Assembly (NCBI RefSeq): GCF_004364245.1
Contig: NZ_SOAV01000007.1
Location: 186,001 to 250,000 of the forward strand
Length of the DNA stretch: 64,000 nt
Source: Streptomyces sp. BK208
Lineage (GTDB): Bacteria > Actinomycetota > Actinomycetes > Streptomycetales > Streptomycetaceae
Direction of reading: 5' to 3'
The translations under genes were made by a program, and so were the position numbers. The notes under the pieces were generated by a model, which searched no databases, was not told where the DNA came from, and was given only the letters and a program-made list of their open reading frames with translations. Shown piece after piece: positions 1-8,542 of the stretch (position 1 is its first letter; every line of letters starts with the position of its first letter).

Positions 1-81
1 CGCGACCTGCGAGCGGTATGGCCCACCGGCCACCGCCCCACGGGACCGGCCCGCCGGCTGCTGTCACTGACCCGCGGGTAG
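1..81 (+). CDS. 3' end of an unidentified gene (partial)
   Basis: The first reading frame is open from the window edge to a TAG stop at 79-81 and gives 26 residues ending LLSLTRG. Third codon positions are about 85 percent G or C, which fits a Streptomyces coding tail, and a GC-rich hairpin follows at once. The tail loosely resembles the C-terminus of LysR-type regulators, but this is too short to name. It could be a chance frame. Confidence 0.4.
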   Translation, partial: RDLRAVWPTGHRPTGPARRLLSLTRG

Positions 82-110
82 GCCCCGCGGGCGTGGGCGG
101 GCCCGGGGCC
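81..110 (+). terminator. GC-rich hairpin after the partial gene
   Basis: Seven-base arms GGCCCCG (81-87) and CGGGGCC (104-110) pair perfectly. There is no T run, as is usual for Streptomyces terminators. It sits right after the stop of the partial gene. Confidence 0.45.
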
Positions 111-112
111 GT

Positions 113-475
113 CGGCTTGGTCCGACGGTGGGGGTGCGCCGGTTCGGCCCGACGGTGTCGGTGCGCCGGTTCGGTCCGACGGTGAGGGTTCGCCGGCTTG
201 GTCCGACGGTGGGGGTTCGCCGGTTCGGTCTGACGGTGGGGGTTCGCCGGCTTGGTCTGACGGTGGGGGTGCGCCGGTTCGGTCCGACGGTGGGGGTTCG
301 CCGGCTTGGTCTGACGGTGGGGGTGCGCCGGTTCGGTCTGACGGTGGGGGTTCGCCGGTTCGGTCTGACGGTGGGGGTCGCCGGTTCGGTCCGACCGTGC
401 GGGTCCGCCGGTTCGGTCTGACGGTGGGGGTCGCCGGTTCGGTCCGACCGTGCGGGTCCGCCGGTTCGGTCCGAC
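113..475. repeat. 27-bp tandem repeat (minisatellite), about 14 copies
   Basis: About fourteen head-to-tail copies of a unit of the form CGGTTCGGTCYGACGGTGGG followed by GGTTCGC. Most copies are 27 bp, two are 26 bp, and the last ones degrade. Variants alternate (CGGTTCGG and CGGCTTGG; TTCGC and TGCGC), which suggests expansion of two-unit blocks. A reading frame through it would encode VRRFGPTVG repeats, but the 26-bp units break that frame and no ribosome binding site precedes it, so it is best read as non-coding. No spacers are present, so it is not a CRISPR array. The rest of the interval to 813 holds only the pseudogene remnant described separately. Confidence 0.85.
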
Positions 476-602
476 CCTCCGGGTCCGTTGGGTCGCCGTG
501 TGAGGGGCCGTCGGGCTGTTCCGGGTGTTCCGGGGCCTCCCCGGCACCGACCGCCGTGCGGGAGACACCGGGACCGCCCGGTGGGGACGGGCGAAGACGC
601 CG

Positions 603-705
603 TCAGGCTCGTCGCGCCGACCGGGCAGATTCCACCAGGGCCGGCATCACGCGTCCGTGTCGTCCTTTCGGGGTGCCACCGAACCGTCGGGACCGGCCGG
701 GATGT
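603..705 (-). pseudogene. Decayed remnant of a C26 hydrolase 3' end
   Basis: Bases 602-653 align without gaps to 813-864, the 3' end of the intact hydrolase gene, with about 8 mismatches in 52. Both copies have a TGA at the equivalent position. On the minus strand the remnant reads RVMPALVESARSARRA-stop, against RVMRALVEAAREARRG-stop in the intact gene. Further upstream a TGGCACCC matches the WHP motif of the intact gene, but a 2-base deletion breaks the frame between the two. Similarity fades near 700, so the outer edge is approximate. It is most likely what remains of a paralogous or duplicated gene. Confidence 0.6.
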
Positions 706-813
706 CGGGTGGTTCCCGGGTGTGCGCGGTGTGGTGCGCCGAGCGGGACGTGGTGGAGGGGCCCCGGTCGGGCCGGGGGGGTGACGCCCGCTGGGGGGAA
801 GGGGGAGGCGTGG

Positions 814-1515
814 TCAGCCCCGTCGGGCCTCCCGGGCGGCTTCCACCAGGGCCCGCATCACGCGCAGGTCCTCGCCCATCTCCGGGTGCCACTGGACCCC
901 GAGGACCCAGCCGGGGCCGGACGGCAGTTCCAGGGCCTCCACCGTTCCGTCCGCCGCGTGCGCCGACGCGACCAGGCCGGTGCCGAGGCGGTCCACCGCC
1001 TGGTGGTGGTACGTCGGCACGAACATCTCCTCCGGCACGGCACCGGCGTACAGCGTGCCCGGCACCGGCTGGACCAGGTGACCGCCGAACACGCCCACCA
1101 CCTCGGCGTGCCCCTCGATGTGCTGCACCAGGGTGCCGCCCAGGGCGACGTTGAGCAGCTGCATGCCCCGGCAGATGCCCAGCAGCGGGACGCGCGCCAC
1201 CAGGGCCGCCTCGATGAGCGCCAGCTCCCACGTGTCCCGGGCCCGGGCGGGCGGGCCGGTGCGCGGATCGGTCCCGTCGCCGTAGCGGACCGGCTCCACG
1301 TCCGGGCCGCCCGCGATCACCAGCCCGTCCACGCGGGCGACGGCCGCGGCGGCGTGCTCCGGCGCGTCCGGCGGGAGCAGCGCGGCCAGTCCCCCCGCCC
1401 CCTGCACCAGCCGCGGATACGCGGCCGGCAACAGCACCGCCTCCAGCTCCCACACGCGCCAGCGCGCCCCGGCCTCCAGATACGTGCTGACACCGATCAG
1501 CGGCCTGTCGGCCAT
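814..1515 (-). CDS. Class I glutamine amidotransferase-like gamma-glutamyl hydrolase (peptidase C26, PuuD-like)
   Basis: A 233-residue protein of the family that hydrolyses gamma-glutamyl amide bonds, such as gamma-glutamyl-GABA. It has LLGICRGMQLLNVALGG, with the nucleophile Cys in GICRG, and VQWHPEM near the C-terminus, which supplies the catalytic His and Glu. The start is the ATG at 1515, giving MADRPLIGV and preceded by CTCTGGAGGG; an upstream ATG at 1557 has no good ribosome binding site. It lies downstream of, and probably in one transcript with, the FadR-type regulator, divergent from the glutamine-synthetase-like gene. In this setting it would release the oxidised product and glutamate at the end of a gamma-glutamylated amine pathway. 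The family is clear; the exact substrate is inferred. Confidence 0.88.
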   Translation of the reverse strand: MADRPLIGVSTYLEAGARWRVWELEAVLLPAAYPRLVQGAGGLAALLPPDAPEHAAAAVARVDGLVIAGGPDVEPVRYGDGTDPRTGPPARARDTWELALIEAALVARVPLLGICRGMQLLNVALGGTLVQHIEGHAEVVGVFGGHLVQPVPGTLYAGAVPEEMFVPTYHHQAVDRLGTGLVASAHAADGTVEALELPSGPGWVLGVQWHPEMGEDLRVMRALVEAAREARRG

Positions 1516-1591
1516 GCACCCTCCAGAGGATCGGACCGGGCAATGGGCTGCTCCCACACCTTTGCCGCATCGGACCGGCGCGGCAAGGCGC

Positions 1592-2326
1592 TCACGTCAG
1601 GAACCCGCGCAGCAGCGCCGCCGTCCCCGCGCAGTGCTCCCGGGCGGTCTCCCGCGCCCCGTCCGCGTCGCCGTCGAGCACCGCCTCCACCAGCGCGGCA
1701 TGCTGGCGCTGGGAATGCTCCAGGTTGCGCACCAGCAGCGGGATGCAGTCCAGCAGGTCGTTGAGACCGGCCCGGACGGCCGCGTACTGGGCCGCCAGCG
1801 CCGGTGAGCCGCACAGCTCCGCGAGAGTGAGGTGCAGCCTCGTGTCCAGCCGCCGGTACTGCGCCAGCGGTGCCTCCCGTGTACCGGCCAGCGCCTCCCG
1901 CAACCGCGCCGCCCCCGCGTCCGCCAGTCCGTGCGCCGCGCACAGCCCGGCCGCGCCCACCTCCAGCACCTCCCGGAAGCGCAGCACGTCCTCGACGTCG
2001 ACCCCGGCCAGCCGGCGCCGCAGCTCGTCCTCGCCGCCCCCGTCCGCCCGCGACAGCACGAACGTTCCGCCGTACCGTCCGCGCCGGGCCTCGACCAGCC
2101 CCTGGTCCTGGAGCACCCGCAGCACCTCGCGCAGCGTCACCCGGCTGATCCCCAGCCGCTCCGCCAGCTCCCGCTCGGCCGGCAGCCGCTCGCCCTCCGC
2201 CACCAGGCCCAGCCTGACGACCTGGAGGATCTGCTCCAGCGCCTCCTCGAAGCCGTTGCCGGCCCGCACCGGCCGCAGCACCGGCGCCAGCCGGTCCGTG
2301 ACACTCCCGCCGGTTTCCTCCCGCAC
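1592..2326 (-). CDS. FadR/GntR-family transcriptional regulator
   Basis: About 244 residues. The N-terminal winged helix-turn-helix contains RLPAERELAERLGISRVTLR and the recognition-wing segment EARRGRYGGTFV. It is followed by an all-alpha FCD ligand-binding domain (about residues 95-235) with the conserved R, D and H positions of that family, for example RLDTRLHLTLAELCGS. The start is uncertain: GTG 2326 has GGGAAGGGGG upstream, and TTG 2347 is in the same frame. It is divergent from the glutamine-synthetase-like gene across a short promoter region with inverted repeats, so it probably controls this cluster and itself. Confidence 0.85.
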   Translation of the reverse strand: MREETGGSVTDRLAPVLRPVRAGNGFEEALEQILQVVRLGLVAEGERLPAERELAERLGISRVTLREVLRVLQDQGLVEARRGRYGGTFVLSRADGGGEDELRRRLAGVDVEDVLRFREVLEVGAAGLCAAHGLADAGAARLREALAGTREAPLAQYRRLDTRLHLTLAELCGSPALAAQYAAVRAGLNDLLDCIPLLVRNLEHSQRQHAALVEAVLDGDADGARETAREHCAGTAALLRGFLT

Positions 2327-2345
2327 GCGGCCGCGCCCCCTTCCC

Positions 2346-2370
2346 AACCAAAGGTTCCCGGCAATACCTT
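2346..2370. promoter_or_regulatory. Candidate operator in the FadR / glutamine synthetase-like divergent promoter
   Basis: Two overlapping inverted repeats fall between the divergent genes: AACC-AAA-GGTT (2346-2356) and AAGGT-N10-ACCTT (2351-2370). The position and short symmetric shape suit a GntR-type operator. The factor is inferred to be the adjacent FadR protein. Confidence 0.4.
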
Positions 2371-2400
2371 ATGGCTCCCGGCCAGAAGGAGGCTCTCCCC

Positions 2401-3768
2401 GTGGCAGACCGCACACCCCCGCTCGGGGTCGAGGAACTGCACGCCCTCGTCGCCGCCGGTGACATCGACACCGTCGTGCTGGCCTTTCCCGACATGCAGG
2501 GCCGCCTCCAGGGCAAGCGCTTCGCCGCGCGCTTCTTCCTCGACGAGGTCCTGGCCCACGGCACCGAGGGCTGCAACTACCTGCTCGCCGTCGACGCCGA
2601 CATGAACACCGTCGACGGCTACGCCATGTCCTCCTGGGACAGCGGCTACGGCGACTTCGCCATGCACGCCGACCCCGCCACCCTGCGCCGGCTGCCCTGG
2701 AACGAGGGCACCGCGATGCTCGTCGCCGACCTCGCCTGGGAGGACGGCTCCCCGGTGCCCGCCGCGCCCCGCCAGATCCTGCGCCGCCAGCTGGAGCGGC
2801 TCGCCGGGCGCGGGTACACCGCACAGGTCGGCACCGAGCTGGAGTTCATCGTCTTCCGGGACACCTACGAACACGCCTGGGACGCCGGCTACCGCGGCCT
2901 GACCCCGGCCAACCAGTACAACGTCGACTACTCGGTCCTCGGCACCGGCCGCGTCGAACCCCTGCTGCGCCGCATCCGCAACGAGATGGCCGGCGCCGGC
3001 CTCACCGTCGAGTCCGCCAAGGGCGAGTGCAATCCCGGCCAGCACGAGATCGTCTTCCGCTACGACGAGGCCCTCGTCACCTGCGACCAGCACGCCGTCT
3101 ACAAGACCGGCGCCAAGGAGATCGCCGCACAGGAGGGCATGTCCCTCACCTTCATGGCCAAGTACAACGAGCGCGAGGGCAACTCCTGCCACATCCACCT
3201 CTCGCTCACCGACGCCGACGGCCACAACGCCATGGCCGACGGCGGCGAGGGCGGCGCCATGTCCGAGGTCATGCGGCACTTCCTCGCCGGACAACTGGTG
3301 GCGCTGCGCGAGTTCGCGCTCCTCTACGCCCCGCACATCAACTCCTACAAGCGCTTCCAGCCCGGCTCCTTCGCCCCCACCGCCGTCGCCTGGGGCCGCG
3401 ACAACCGCACCTGCGCCCTGCGCGTCGTCGGCCACGGCCGCTCGCTCCGCTTCGAGAACCGGCTCCCCGGCGGCGACGTCAATCCGTACCTCGCGGTGGC
3501 CGGCATGGTCGCCGCCGGACTGCACGGCGTCGAGCAGCGGCTGGAGCTGCCCGAGCCCTGCTCCGGCAATGCCTACGCCGCCGACTACGAGCACGTCCCC
3601 ACCACCCTGCGCGAGGCCGCCGAGCTGTGGGAGAACAGCACCCTGGCCAAGGCCGCCTTCGGGGACGAGGTCGTCGCCCACTACCGCAACATGGCGCGCG
3701 TCGAACTGGACGCGTTCGACGCCGCCGTCACGGACTGGGAACTGCGCCGCTCCTTCGAACGCATGTGA
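2401..3768 (+). CDS. Glutamine synthetase-like gamma-glutamyl-amine ligase (GlnA4-like)
   Basis: A 455-residue member of the glutamine synthetase fold. Visible are TELEFIVF, ECNPGQHEIVFRY, the metal-binding GNSCHIHLSL, and a C-terminal FENRLPGGDVNPY. It lacks the usual NLYDLP adenylylation site of true GlnA. The start is GTG 2401, with AGAAGGAGG at a good distance; an in-frame ATG at 2371 lies in the promoter. Paralogues of this kind in Streptomyces ligate glutamate to amines, and the S. coelicolor homologue GlnA4 (SCO1613, recalled) acts on ethanolamine. It heads an operon with an aldehyde dehydrogenase and an SDR and is divergent from a FadR regulator and a gamma-glutamyl hydrolase. This fits glutamylation, oxidation and hydrolysis of an amine as nitrogen source. 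Confidence 0.85.
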   Translation: MADRTPPLGVEELHALVAAGDIDTVVLAFPDMQGRLQGKRFAARFFLDEVLAHGTEGCNYLLAVDADMNTVDGYAMSSWDSGYGDFAMHADPATLRRLPWNEGTAMLVADLAWEDGSPVPAAPRQILRRQLERLAGRGYTAQVGTELEFIVFRDTYEHAWDAGYRGLTPANQYNVDYSVLGTGRVEPLLRRIRNEMAGAGLTVESAKGECNPGQHEIVFRYDEALVTCDQHAVYKTGAKEIAAQEGMSLTFMAKYNEREGNSCHIHLSLTDADGHNAMADGGEGGAMSEVMRHFLAGQLVALREFALLYAPHINSYKRFQPGSFAPTAVAWGRDNRTCALRVVGHGRSLRFENRLPGGDVNPYLAVAGMVAAGLHGVEQRLELPEPCSGNAYAADYEHVPTTLREAAELWENSTLAKAAFGDEVVAHYRNMARVELDAFDAAVTDWELRRSFERM

Positions 3769-3775
3769 GGCCCAC

Positions 3776-5182
3776 GTGTCCCACGAGTCACCCGAGTCGT
3801 CCGAACTGACCGTACTGAACCCCGCCACCGAAGAGGTCCTCGCCACCGTCCCCGCCGCCTCCGCGGCCGACGTGGACGCCGCCGTCGCGCGCGCCGTCCG
3901 GGCGCAGCCCGCCTGGGCCGCCCTCGCCCCCGGCGACCGCGCGCGGCTGCTGCGCCGTTTCGCCGCCGTCGTCGACGAGCACCTGGAGGAGCTGGCCCGG
4001 CTGGAGGTCCGCCAGGCCGGGCACACCGTGGGCAACGCCCGCTGGGAGGCGGGCAACGTCCGCGACCTGCTCGACTACGCCGCCGGGGGAGTGGAGCGGC
4101 TCACCGGACGCCAGATCCCGGTCGCCGGCGGCCTGGACGTCACCCTCCTCGAACCGCTCGGCGTCGTCGGCGTCATCGCCCCCTGGAACTTCCCCATGCC
4201 CATCGCGGCCTGGGCCACGGCACCGGCGCTCGCGGCGGGCAACGCGGTCCTCCTCAAGCCCGCCGAGACGACCCCGCTGACCGCGCTGCGCCTGGCCGAA
4301 CTCGCCCTGGACGCGGGACTTCCCCAGGGACTGTTCCAGGTACTGCCGGGGCACGGACCGGTGGCGGGGGACGCGCTCGTCGAGCACCGGGACGTCGCCA
4401 AGATCGTCTTCACCGGGTCCACGGCCGTGGGCCGGCGGGTGGCCGCCAAGGGCGCCGCCCTGCTCAAGCCCGTCACCCTCGAACTCGGCGGCAAGAGCCC
4501 CTCCGTCGTCTTCGCCGACGCCGACCTGGAAGCCGCCGCGGCCGCCACCCCCATGTCCTTCCTGGACAACTCCGGCCAGGACTGCTGCGCCCGCACCCGC
4601 ATCCTGGTCCAGCGCTCCGTGTACGACCGGTTCCTCGACCTGCTCGCCCCCGCGATCGAGGCCGTCCGCGTCGGCGACCCGGCCGACGAGGCCACCGACA
4701 TGGGCCCGCTGATCTCCCGCACCCAGCTGGACCGCGTCCGCTCCTACGTCCCCGGGGACGCCGACGGCATCCGCGGCAAGGCCCCCGAGGGCCCCGGCTT
4801 CTGGTTCCCGCCCACCGTCCTCACCGGCGTCGACGAGGACGCGCGGGTGGCCGTCGAGGAGGTCTTCGGACCCGTCGCCGTCGCCCTGCCCTTCGAGGAC
4901 GAGGCCGACGCGATCCGCCTGGCCAACGCCACCGACTACGGCCTGTCCGGCTCGCTGTGGACCCGGGACGTCGGACGCGCCCTGCGCGTGTCGGGCGCGG
5001 TCCGCGCCGGCAACCTGTCCGTCAACTCCCACGCCAGCGTCCGCTACTGGACCCCCTTCGGCGGGTTCAAGCAGTCCGGCCTCGGCCGCGAACTCGGCCC
5101 GGACGCGCTGACCGCGTTCACCGAGACCAAGAACGTCTTCATCAGCAACGCCTCGCCGAGCACGGAGGGCCCCGCACTGTGA
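3776..5182 (+). CDS. NAD(P)-dependent aldehyde dehydrogenase
   Basis: A 468-residue aldehyde dehydrogenase. It has APWNFP, the cofactor loop FTGSTAVG, LELGGKSP with the general-base Glu, the catalytic Cys in NSGQDCC (about residue 270), and EEVFGPV. The start is GTG 3776, seven bases after the ligase stop, with GAGG upstream. Its stop overlaps the next gene start by four bases (GTGA), implying translational coupling. In context it probably oxidises the gamma-glutamyl aldehyde made from the glutamylated amine. The family is certain; the substrate is inferred. Confidence 0.9.
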   Translation: MSHESPESSELTVLNPATEEVLATVPAASAADVDAAVARAVRAQPAWAALAPGDRARLLRRFAAVVDEHLEELARLEVRQAGHTVGNARWEAGNVRDLLDYAAGGVERLTGRQIPVAGGLDVTLLEPLGVVGVIAPWNFPMPIAAWATAPALAAGNAVLLKPAETTPLTALRLAELALDAGLPQGLFQVLPGHGPVAGDALVEHRDVAKIVFTGSTAVGRRVAAKGAALLKPVTLELGGKSPSVVFADADLEAAAAATPMSFLDNSGQDCCARTRILVQRSVYDRFLDLLAPAIEAVRVGDPADEATDMGPLISRTQLDRVRSYVPGDADGIRGKAPEGPGFWFPPTVLTGVDEDARVAVEEVFGPVAVALPFEDEADAIRLANATDYGLSGSLWTRDVGRALRVSGAVRAGNLSVNSHASVRYWTPFGGFKQSGLGRELGPDALTAFTETKNVFISNASPSTEGPAL

Positions 5183-5970
5183 GCGAAACCACCGAGGAGA
5201 TCGTCTGCCGCCGCCTGGTCGGCCGCACCGCCGTCGTCACCGGGGCGGGCAGCGGCATCGGCCGCGCCACCGCCCGCCGGCTCGCCTCCGAGGGCGCCCA
5301 CGTCGTCTGCGCCGACGTGGACGAGACCCGGGGCAAGGCGGCCGCCGAGGACAGCGGCGGAATCTTCGTCCGGGCCGACGTGACCGACCCCGAGCAGGTC
5401 GAGGCGCTGTTCGCGGCGGCCCACGACACCTACGGCAGCGTCGACGTCGCGTTCAACAACGCCGGCATCTCGCCCCCCGACGACGACTCCATCCTGGAGA
5501 CCGGCCTGGAGGCGTGGAAACGCGTCCAGGAGGTCAACCTCACCTCCGTCTACCTGTGCTGCAAGGCCGCCATCCCCTACATGCGGCGCCAGGGCCGGGG
5601 CTCCGTCATCAACACCGCGTCCTTCGTGGCCCGGATGGGCGCGGCCACCTCCCAGATCTCGTACACCGCCTCCAAGGGCGGCGTCCTCGCCATGTCCCGG
5701 GAACTGGGAGTCCAGTTCGCCCGGGAGGGCATCCGCGTCAACGCGCTCTGCCCCGGCCCGGTCAACACCCCGCTGCTGCGGGAGCTGTTCGCCAAGGACC
5801 CGGAGCGGGCCGCGCGCCGCCTCGTCCACATCCCGCTCGGGCGGTTCGCCGAGGCCGAGGAGATCGCCGCCGCCGTGGCCTTCCTGGCCAGCGACGACTC
5901 CTCCTTCGTCAACGCCAGCGACTTCCTGGTGGACGGCGGGATCTCGGGGGCGTACGTCACACCGCTGTAG
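5179..5970 (+). CDS. Short-chain dehydrogenase/reductase (SDR)
   Basis: A 263-residue classical SDR: Rossmann motif TGAGSGIG, acidic ADVD after strand 2, NNAG, and catalytic Ser/Tyr/Lys with the YTASK motif. The GTG start at 5179 overlaps the aldehyde dehydrogenase stop by four bases, so it is the third gene of the operon. It could catalyse the alcohol-to-aldehyde step after glutamylation of an amino alcohol such as ethanolamine, which would explain an SDR beside an aldehyde dehydrogenase; this is inference. Confidence 0.9.
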   Translation: MSETTEEIVCRRLVGRTAVVTGAGSGIGRATARRLASEGAHVVCADVDETRGKAAAEDSGGIFVRADVTDPEQVEALFAAAHDTYGSVDVAFNNAGISPPDDDSILETGLEAWKRVQEVNLTSVYLCCKAAIPYMRRQGRGSVINTASFVARMGAATSQISYTASKGGVLAMSRELGVQFAREGIRVNALCPGPVNTPLLRELFAKDPERAARRLVHIPLGRFAEAEEIAAAVAFLASDDSSFVNASDFLVDGGISGAYVTPL

Positions 5971-6001
5971 AACACCGTGCGCGGCGTCCTACAGTGCCGC
6001 A

Positions 6002-7033
6002 ATGAGCATGACGCCGCCGCCCGGCTGGTACCGCGACCCCACGGCTCCCCACCAGGAACGCTGGTGGGACGGCGCGGCCTGGACGGAACACCGGCGCGCC
6101 CCGGGACCCGCCGGGTACGGACCGGCGGTGGACCCGACCCCGGGCACGGCGTCGGAGTACGGGCGGCATCCGGCGTCCGGGTACCACCGGGCGCAGTCCG
6201 GCCCGGCTCCGGCCGCGCCGCCCCCCGCCGTCGGCGCCCCGGGCGGGCCGCCCACCGGCGGACGCGGGAAGGCCGTCGCCCTGACCACCGCCGCGGCCGT
6301 GCTGGTCGGGGCGATCGTCACCGGCGTGTTCGTCCTCGGCGAGGACGACGCCGGCAGCTCGCGGACGCGGACCACGCCGGTCACGGCCACCGCCTCCGAC
6401 CCGGCGCCGGTGACCGACCCGCCGACCCCCTCACCGACCGCCTCCGAGACCCCCGCGGACGACCCGGCCGTGGTCGAGGACCAGCTCAACGGCGTCACGT
6501 TCCCCCTGCCCGACGGCTGGGTCCGGCCCAGGTACGTCGCCGAGGACGACGTCATGATGACCACGGACGGCACCTACGACTGCCCCGCCGGTGGCGGCGT
6601 GTGCCGGCACGGCCTGGTCGTCTCCCGCACCGTCACGGCGAACGCCGAGTCCTCACCGAAGGTCCTCGCGCGGCAGGACATCGAGGACGCGGCCGACGAC
6701 GCCTACGACCGCGACCTGGTGGGCAACAAGCCCTTCGGCGGCATCGAGTCCCACGAGGAGGTGGCCTCCGGCCCCGTCGCGGTCGCCGGACGCGCCGGGT
6801 ACTACGTGCGCTGGCGGGTGAGGACCGCCAAGGGGCCCGGCGGCTACGTGCAGTCGATGGTCTTCCCCTCGACCGTCGGCACCGAGTCCCCGATCCTCGT
6901 CCGCTACGTCTTCGACGCCGGCGAGGACGGACCGCCGCCGGCCGACATGGACACCATCACCAAGGGCATCCGGCCCATCGGCGACGCGGACACCGGCGGC
7001 GGCGTGGGCAGCGGCATCGGCCCGACGCCGTGA
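6002..7033 (+). CDS. DUF2510-domain single-pass membrane protein
   Basis: 343 residues. The N-terminus carries the DUF2510 signature GWYRDPTA...RWWDGAAWTEH. A proline/glycine-rich linker, one membrane helix (about residues 92-115), a Thr/Pro-rich stretch and an extracytoplasmic domain of unknown fold follow. There is no Shine-Dalgarno sequence. A TACAGT box at 5990-5995 ends six bases before the ATG, so the gene is probably leaderless. Function unknown; DUF2510 proteins are common in actinobacterial envelopes. Confidence 0.75.
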   Translation: MSMTPPPGWYRDPTAPHQERWWDGAAWTEHRRAPGPAGYGPAVDPTPGTASEYGRHPASGYHRAQSGPAPAAPPPAVGAPGGPPTGGRGKAVALTTAAAVLVGAIVTGVFVLGEDDAGSSRTRTTPVTATASDPAPVTDPPTPSPTASETPADDPAVVEDQLNGVTFPLPDGWVRPRYVAEDDVMMTTDGTYDCPAGGGVCRHGLVVSRTVTANAESSPKVLARQDIEDAADDAYDRDLVGNKPFGGIESHEEVASGPVAVAGRAGYYVRWRVRTAKGPGGYVQSMVFPSTVGTESPILVRYVFDAGEDGPPPADMDTITKGIRPIGDADTGGGVGSGIGPTP

Positions 7034-7048
7034 CCCGTGCCGGGGCCG

Positions 7049-8257
7049 TCACAGGAAGGTACGACCCTCGCCCCGGTACGTCGGCACCGTCGCCGTCACC
7101 GCGTCGCCCTCGACCAGGTGCAGCGCGTCGAACCGCTCGCACAGCTCCCCGGCCTTGGCGTGCCGGAACCACACCTTGTCGCCGATGAGCAGATCGTCGG
7201 CGGGCGAGCCCAGCAGCGGCGTCTGCACCTCGCCGGCGCCCTCCTGCGGGTCGTAGCGCAGGCCCTCCGGCAGGTACGGCACCGGCAGCCGGTCGGCTCC
7301 GGCCGCGCCCGAGGCCGGATAACCGCCGCCGAGCACGGTCACGGACCCCACCCCGGGCCGCCGGACGACGGGCTGCGCGAACAGCGCCGCCGGACGGCCG
7401 CTGAACGACGTGTAGTTGTCGAACAGCCGCGGCAGGTACAGCCCGGACCCGGCGGCGATCTCCGTGACCGCGTCCTCGGCGGCGGTGTGCTGCACGCTGC
7501 CCGTACCACCGCCGTTGACGAACTCCAGGCCGGGCACCACGGCCCGGACCGCCCGCACCGCCGCCGCCCGCCGCTCGGCGAGCTCCCGGCGGGCGGCGGC
7601 CTGCATAAGCCGCACGGCACGCGACCGCAGCGGCCGTCCCGCGACCGCGTCCCCGACGCCGGCCACATGCCCCTCGTACGCCATGATGCCGACGACCTCG
7701 AACCCGGGCCGGCGGGCCACCGCGCGGGCCAGGTCGGCGACCTGGGCGGGGGAGTGCAGCGGGGAGCGCCGGGCCCCGACCCGCACCCGCCCCCCGAAGA
7801 GCTTCAGCGAGGTGTCCAACTCCAGGCAGACCCGCACGACTTCCCGGCCGCCGCCGCTCTCGCGTGCCGCGTCGACCAGGTCCAGCTGCGCCGGGTCGTC
7901 GACCATCACGGTCACCGCGGCGGCCAGCTTCGGGTCGGCGGTCAGCTCGGCGTACCCGGCGCGGTCCGCCGACGGATAGGCGAGCAGCACGTCCTCGACA
8001 CCGGAACGCGCCAGCCACAGGGACTCGGCCAGCGTGAACGACATGACGCCCGCGAAACCGTCCCTCGCCAGGACCCGTTCCAACAGGGCGCGACAGCGTA
8101 CGGACTTGCTGGCGACCCGGATCGGCTTGCCTCCGGCGCGGCGGACCAGGTCGTCCGCGTTGGCGTCGAAGGCCTCCAGGTCCACGATCGCCACGGGGGC
8201 GTCCAGATGGGCGGTGGCCCGGTCGTAACGGGCCCGGTCGGCGGCGCGCGCAGTCAT
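7049..8257 (-). CDS. Alanine racemase-fold amino acid deaminase/aldolase
   Basis: A 402-residue PLP enzyme with an alanine racemase N-terminal-like barrel. KPIRVASKSVRC contains the PLP-binding Lys region and VMSFTLAESLWLA follows. The C-terminal D-threonine aldolase/D-serine dehydratase-like domain ends with GDKVWFRHAKAGELCERF, giving the His and Cys metal ligands typical of the family. The start ATG 8257 gives MTARAADRARYDRA; longer upstream frames are low-complexity. It is a monocistronic gene, convergent with the DUF2510 gene. The substrate could be a D-amino acid or beta-hydroxy amino acid; the sequence does not say which. Confidence 0.8.
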   Translation of the reverse strand: MTARAADRARYDRATAHLDAPVAIVDLEAFDANADDLVRRAGGKPIRVASKSVRCRALLERVLARDGFAGVMSFTLAESLWLARSGVEDVLLAYPSADRAGYAELTADPKLAAAVTVMVDDPAQLDLVDAARESGGGREVVRVCLELDTSLKLFGGRVRVGARRSPLHSPAQVADLARAVARRPGFEVVGIMAYEGHVAGVGDAVAGRPLRSRAVRLMQAAARRELAERRAAAVRAVRAVVPGLEFVNGGGTGSVQHTAAEDAVTEIAAGSGLYLPRLFDNYTSFSGRPAALFAQPVVRRPGVGSVTVLGGGYPASGAAGADRLPVPYLPEGLRYDPQEGAGEVQTPLLGSPADDLLIGDKVWFRHAKAGELCERFDALHLVEGDAVTATVPTYRGEGRTFL

Positions 8258-8357
8258 GTCCGCAGCCTGCCAGACAGGATTACCGCGGGGTAGGGGGACG
8301 ATCCGGGCCAATGCCACGGGCGTGCGGACTGGTTCCCCCTCCCGCGGGGTCACGCCG

Positions 8358-8363
8358 TAGAGT
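8358..8363 (+). promoter_or_regulatory. Candidate -10 box upstream of the proline-rich membrane protein gene
   Basis: TAGAGT lies in the 285-base gap between the divergent deaminase and the proline-rich protein gene. Transcription from it would give a leader of about 170 nt. Nothing else recognisable was seen in this gap. Confidence 0.35.
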
Positions 8364-8542
8364 GACGCGCACGTACGGCGGGCCCGCACCCGGCGGCCAG
8401 GGCCGCGCCCCGCGCCGGATGGCGGCCCTCCCGTGCGGGTATGCGTGCCCGGGACGGATCGGTTCCGCGCCGGGCCGGGGCAGGAGACACCACACCGGCC
8501 CGCGTCGGAGCAACGGGCCGGGCCCGAGGAAACGGGGGGTGC

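Noticed and set aside
128..421. Reading frame encoding VRRFGPTVG repeats
   Set aside because: It is a by-product of the 27-bp minisatellite; no ribosome binding site, and 26-bp units break the frame.
113..475. CRISPR array
   Set aside because: Units are directly contiguous with no spacers and no cas genes are present.
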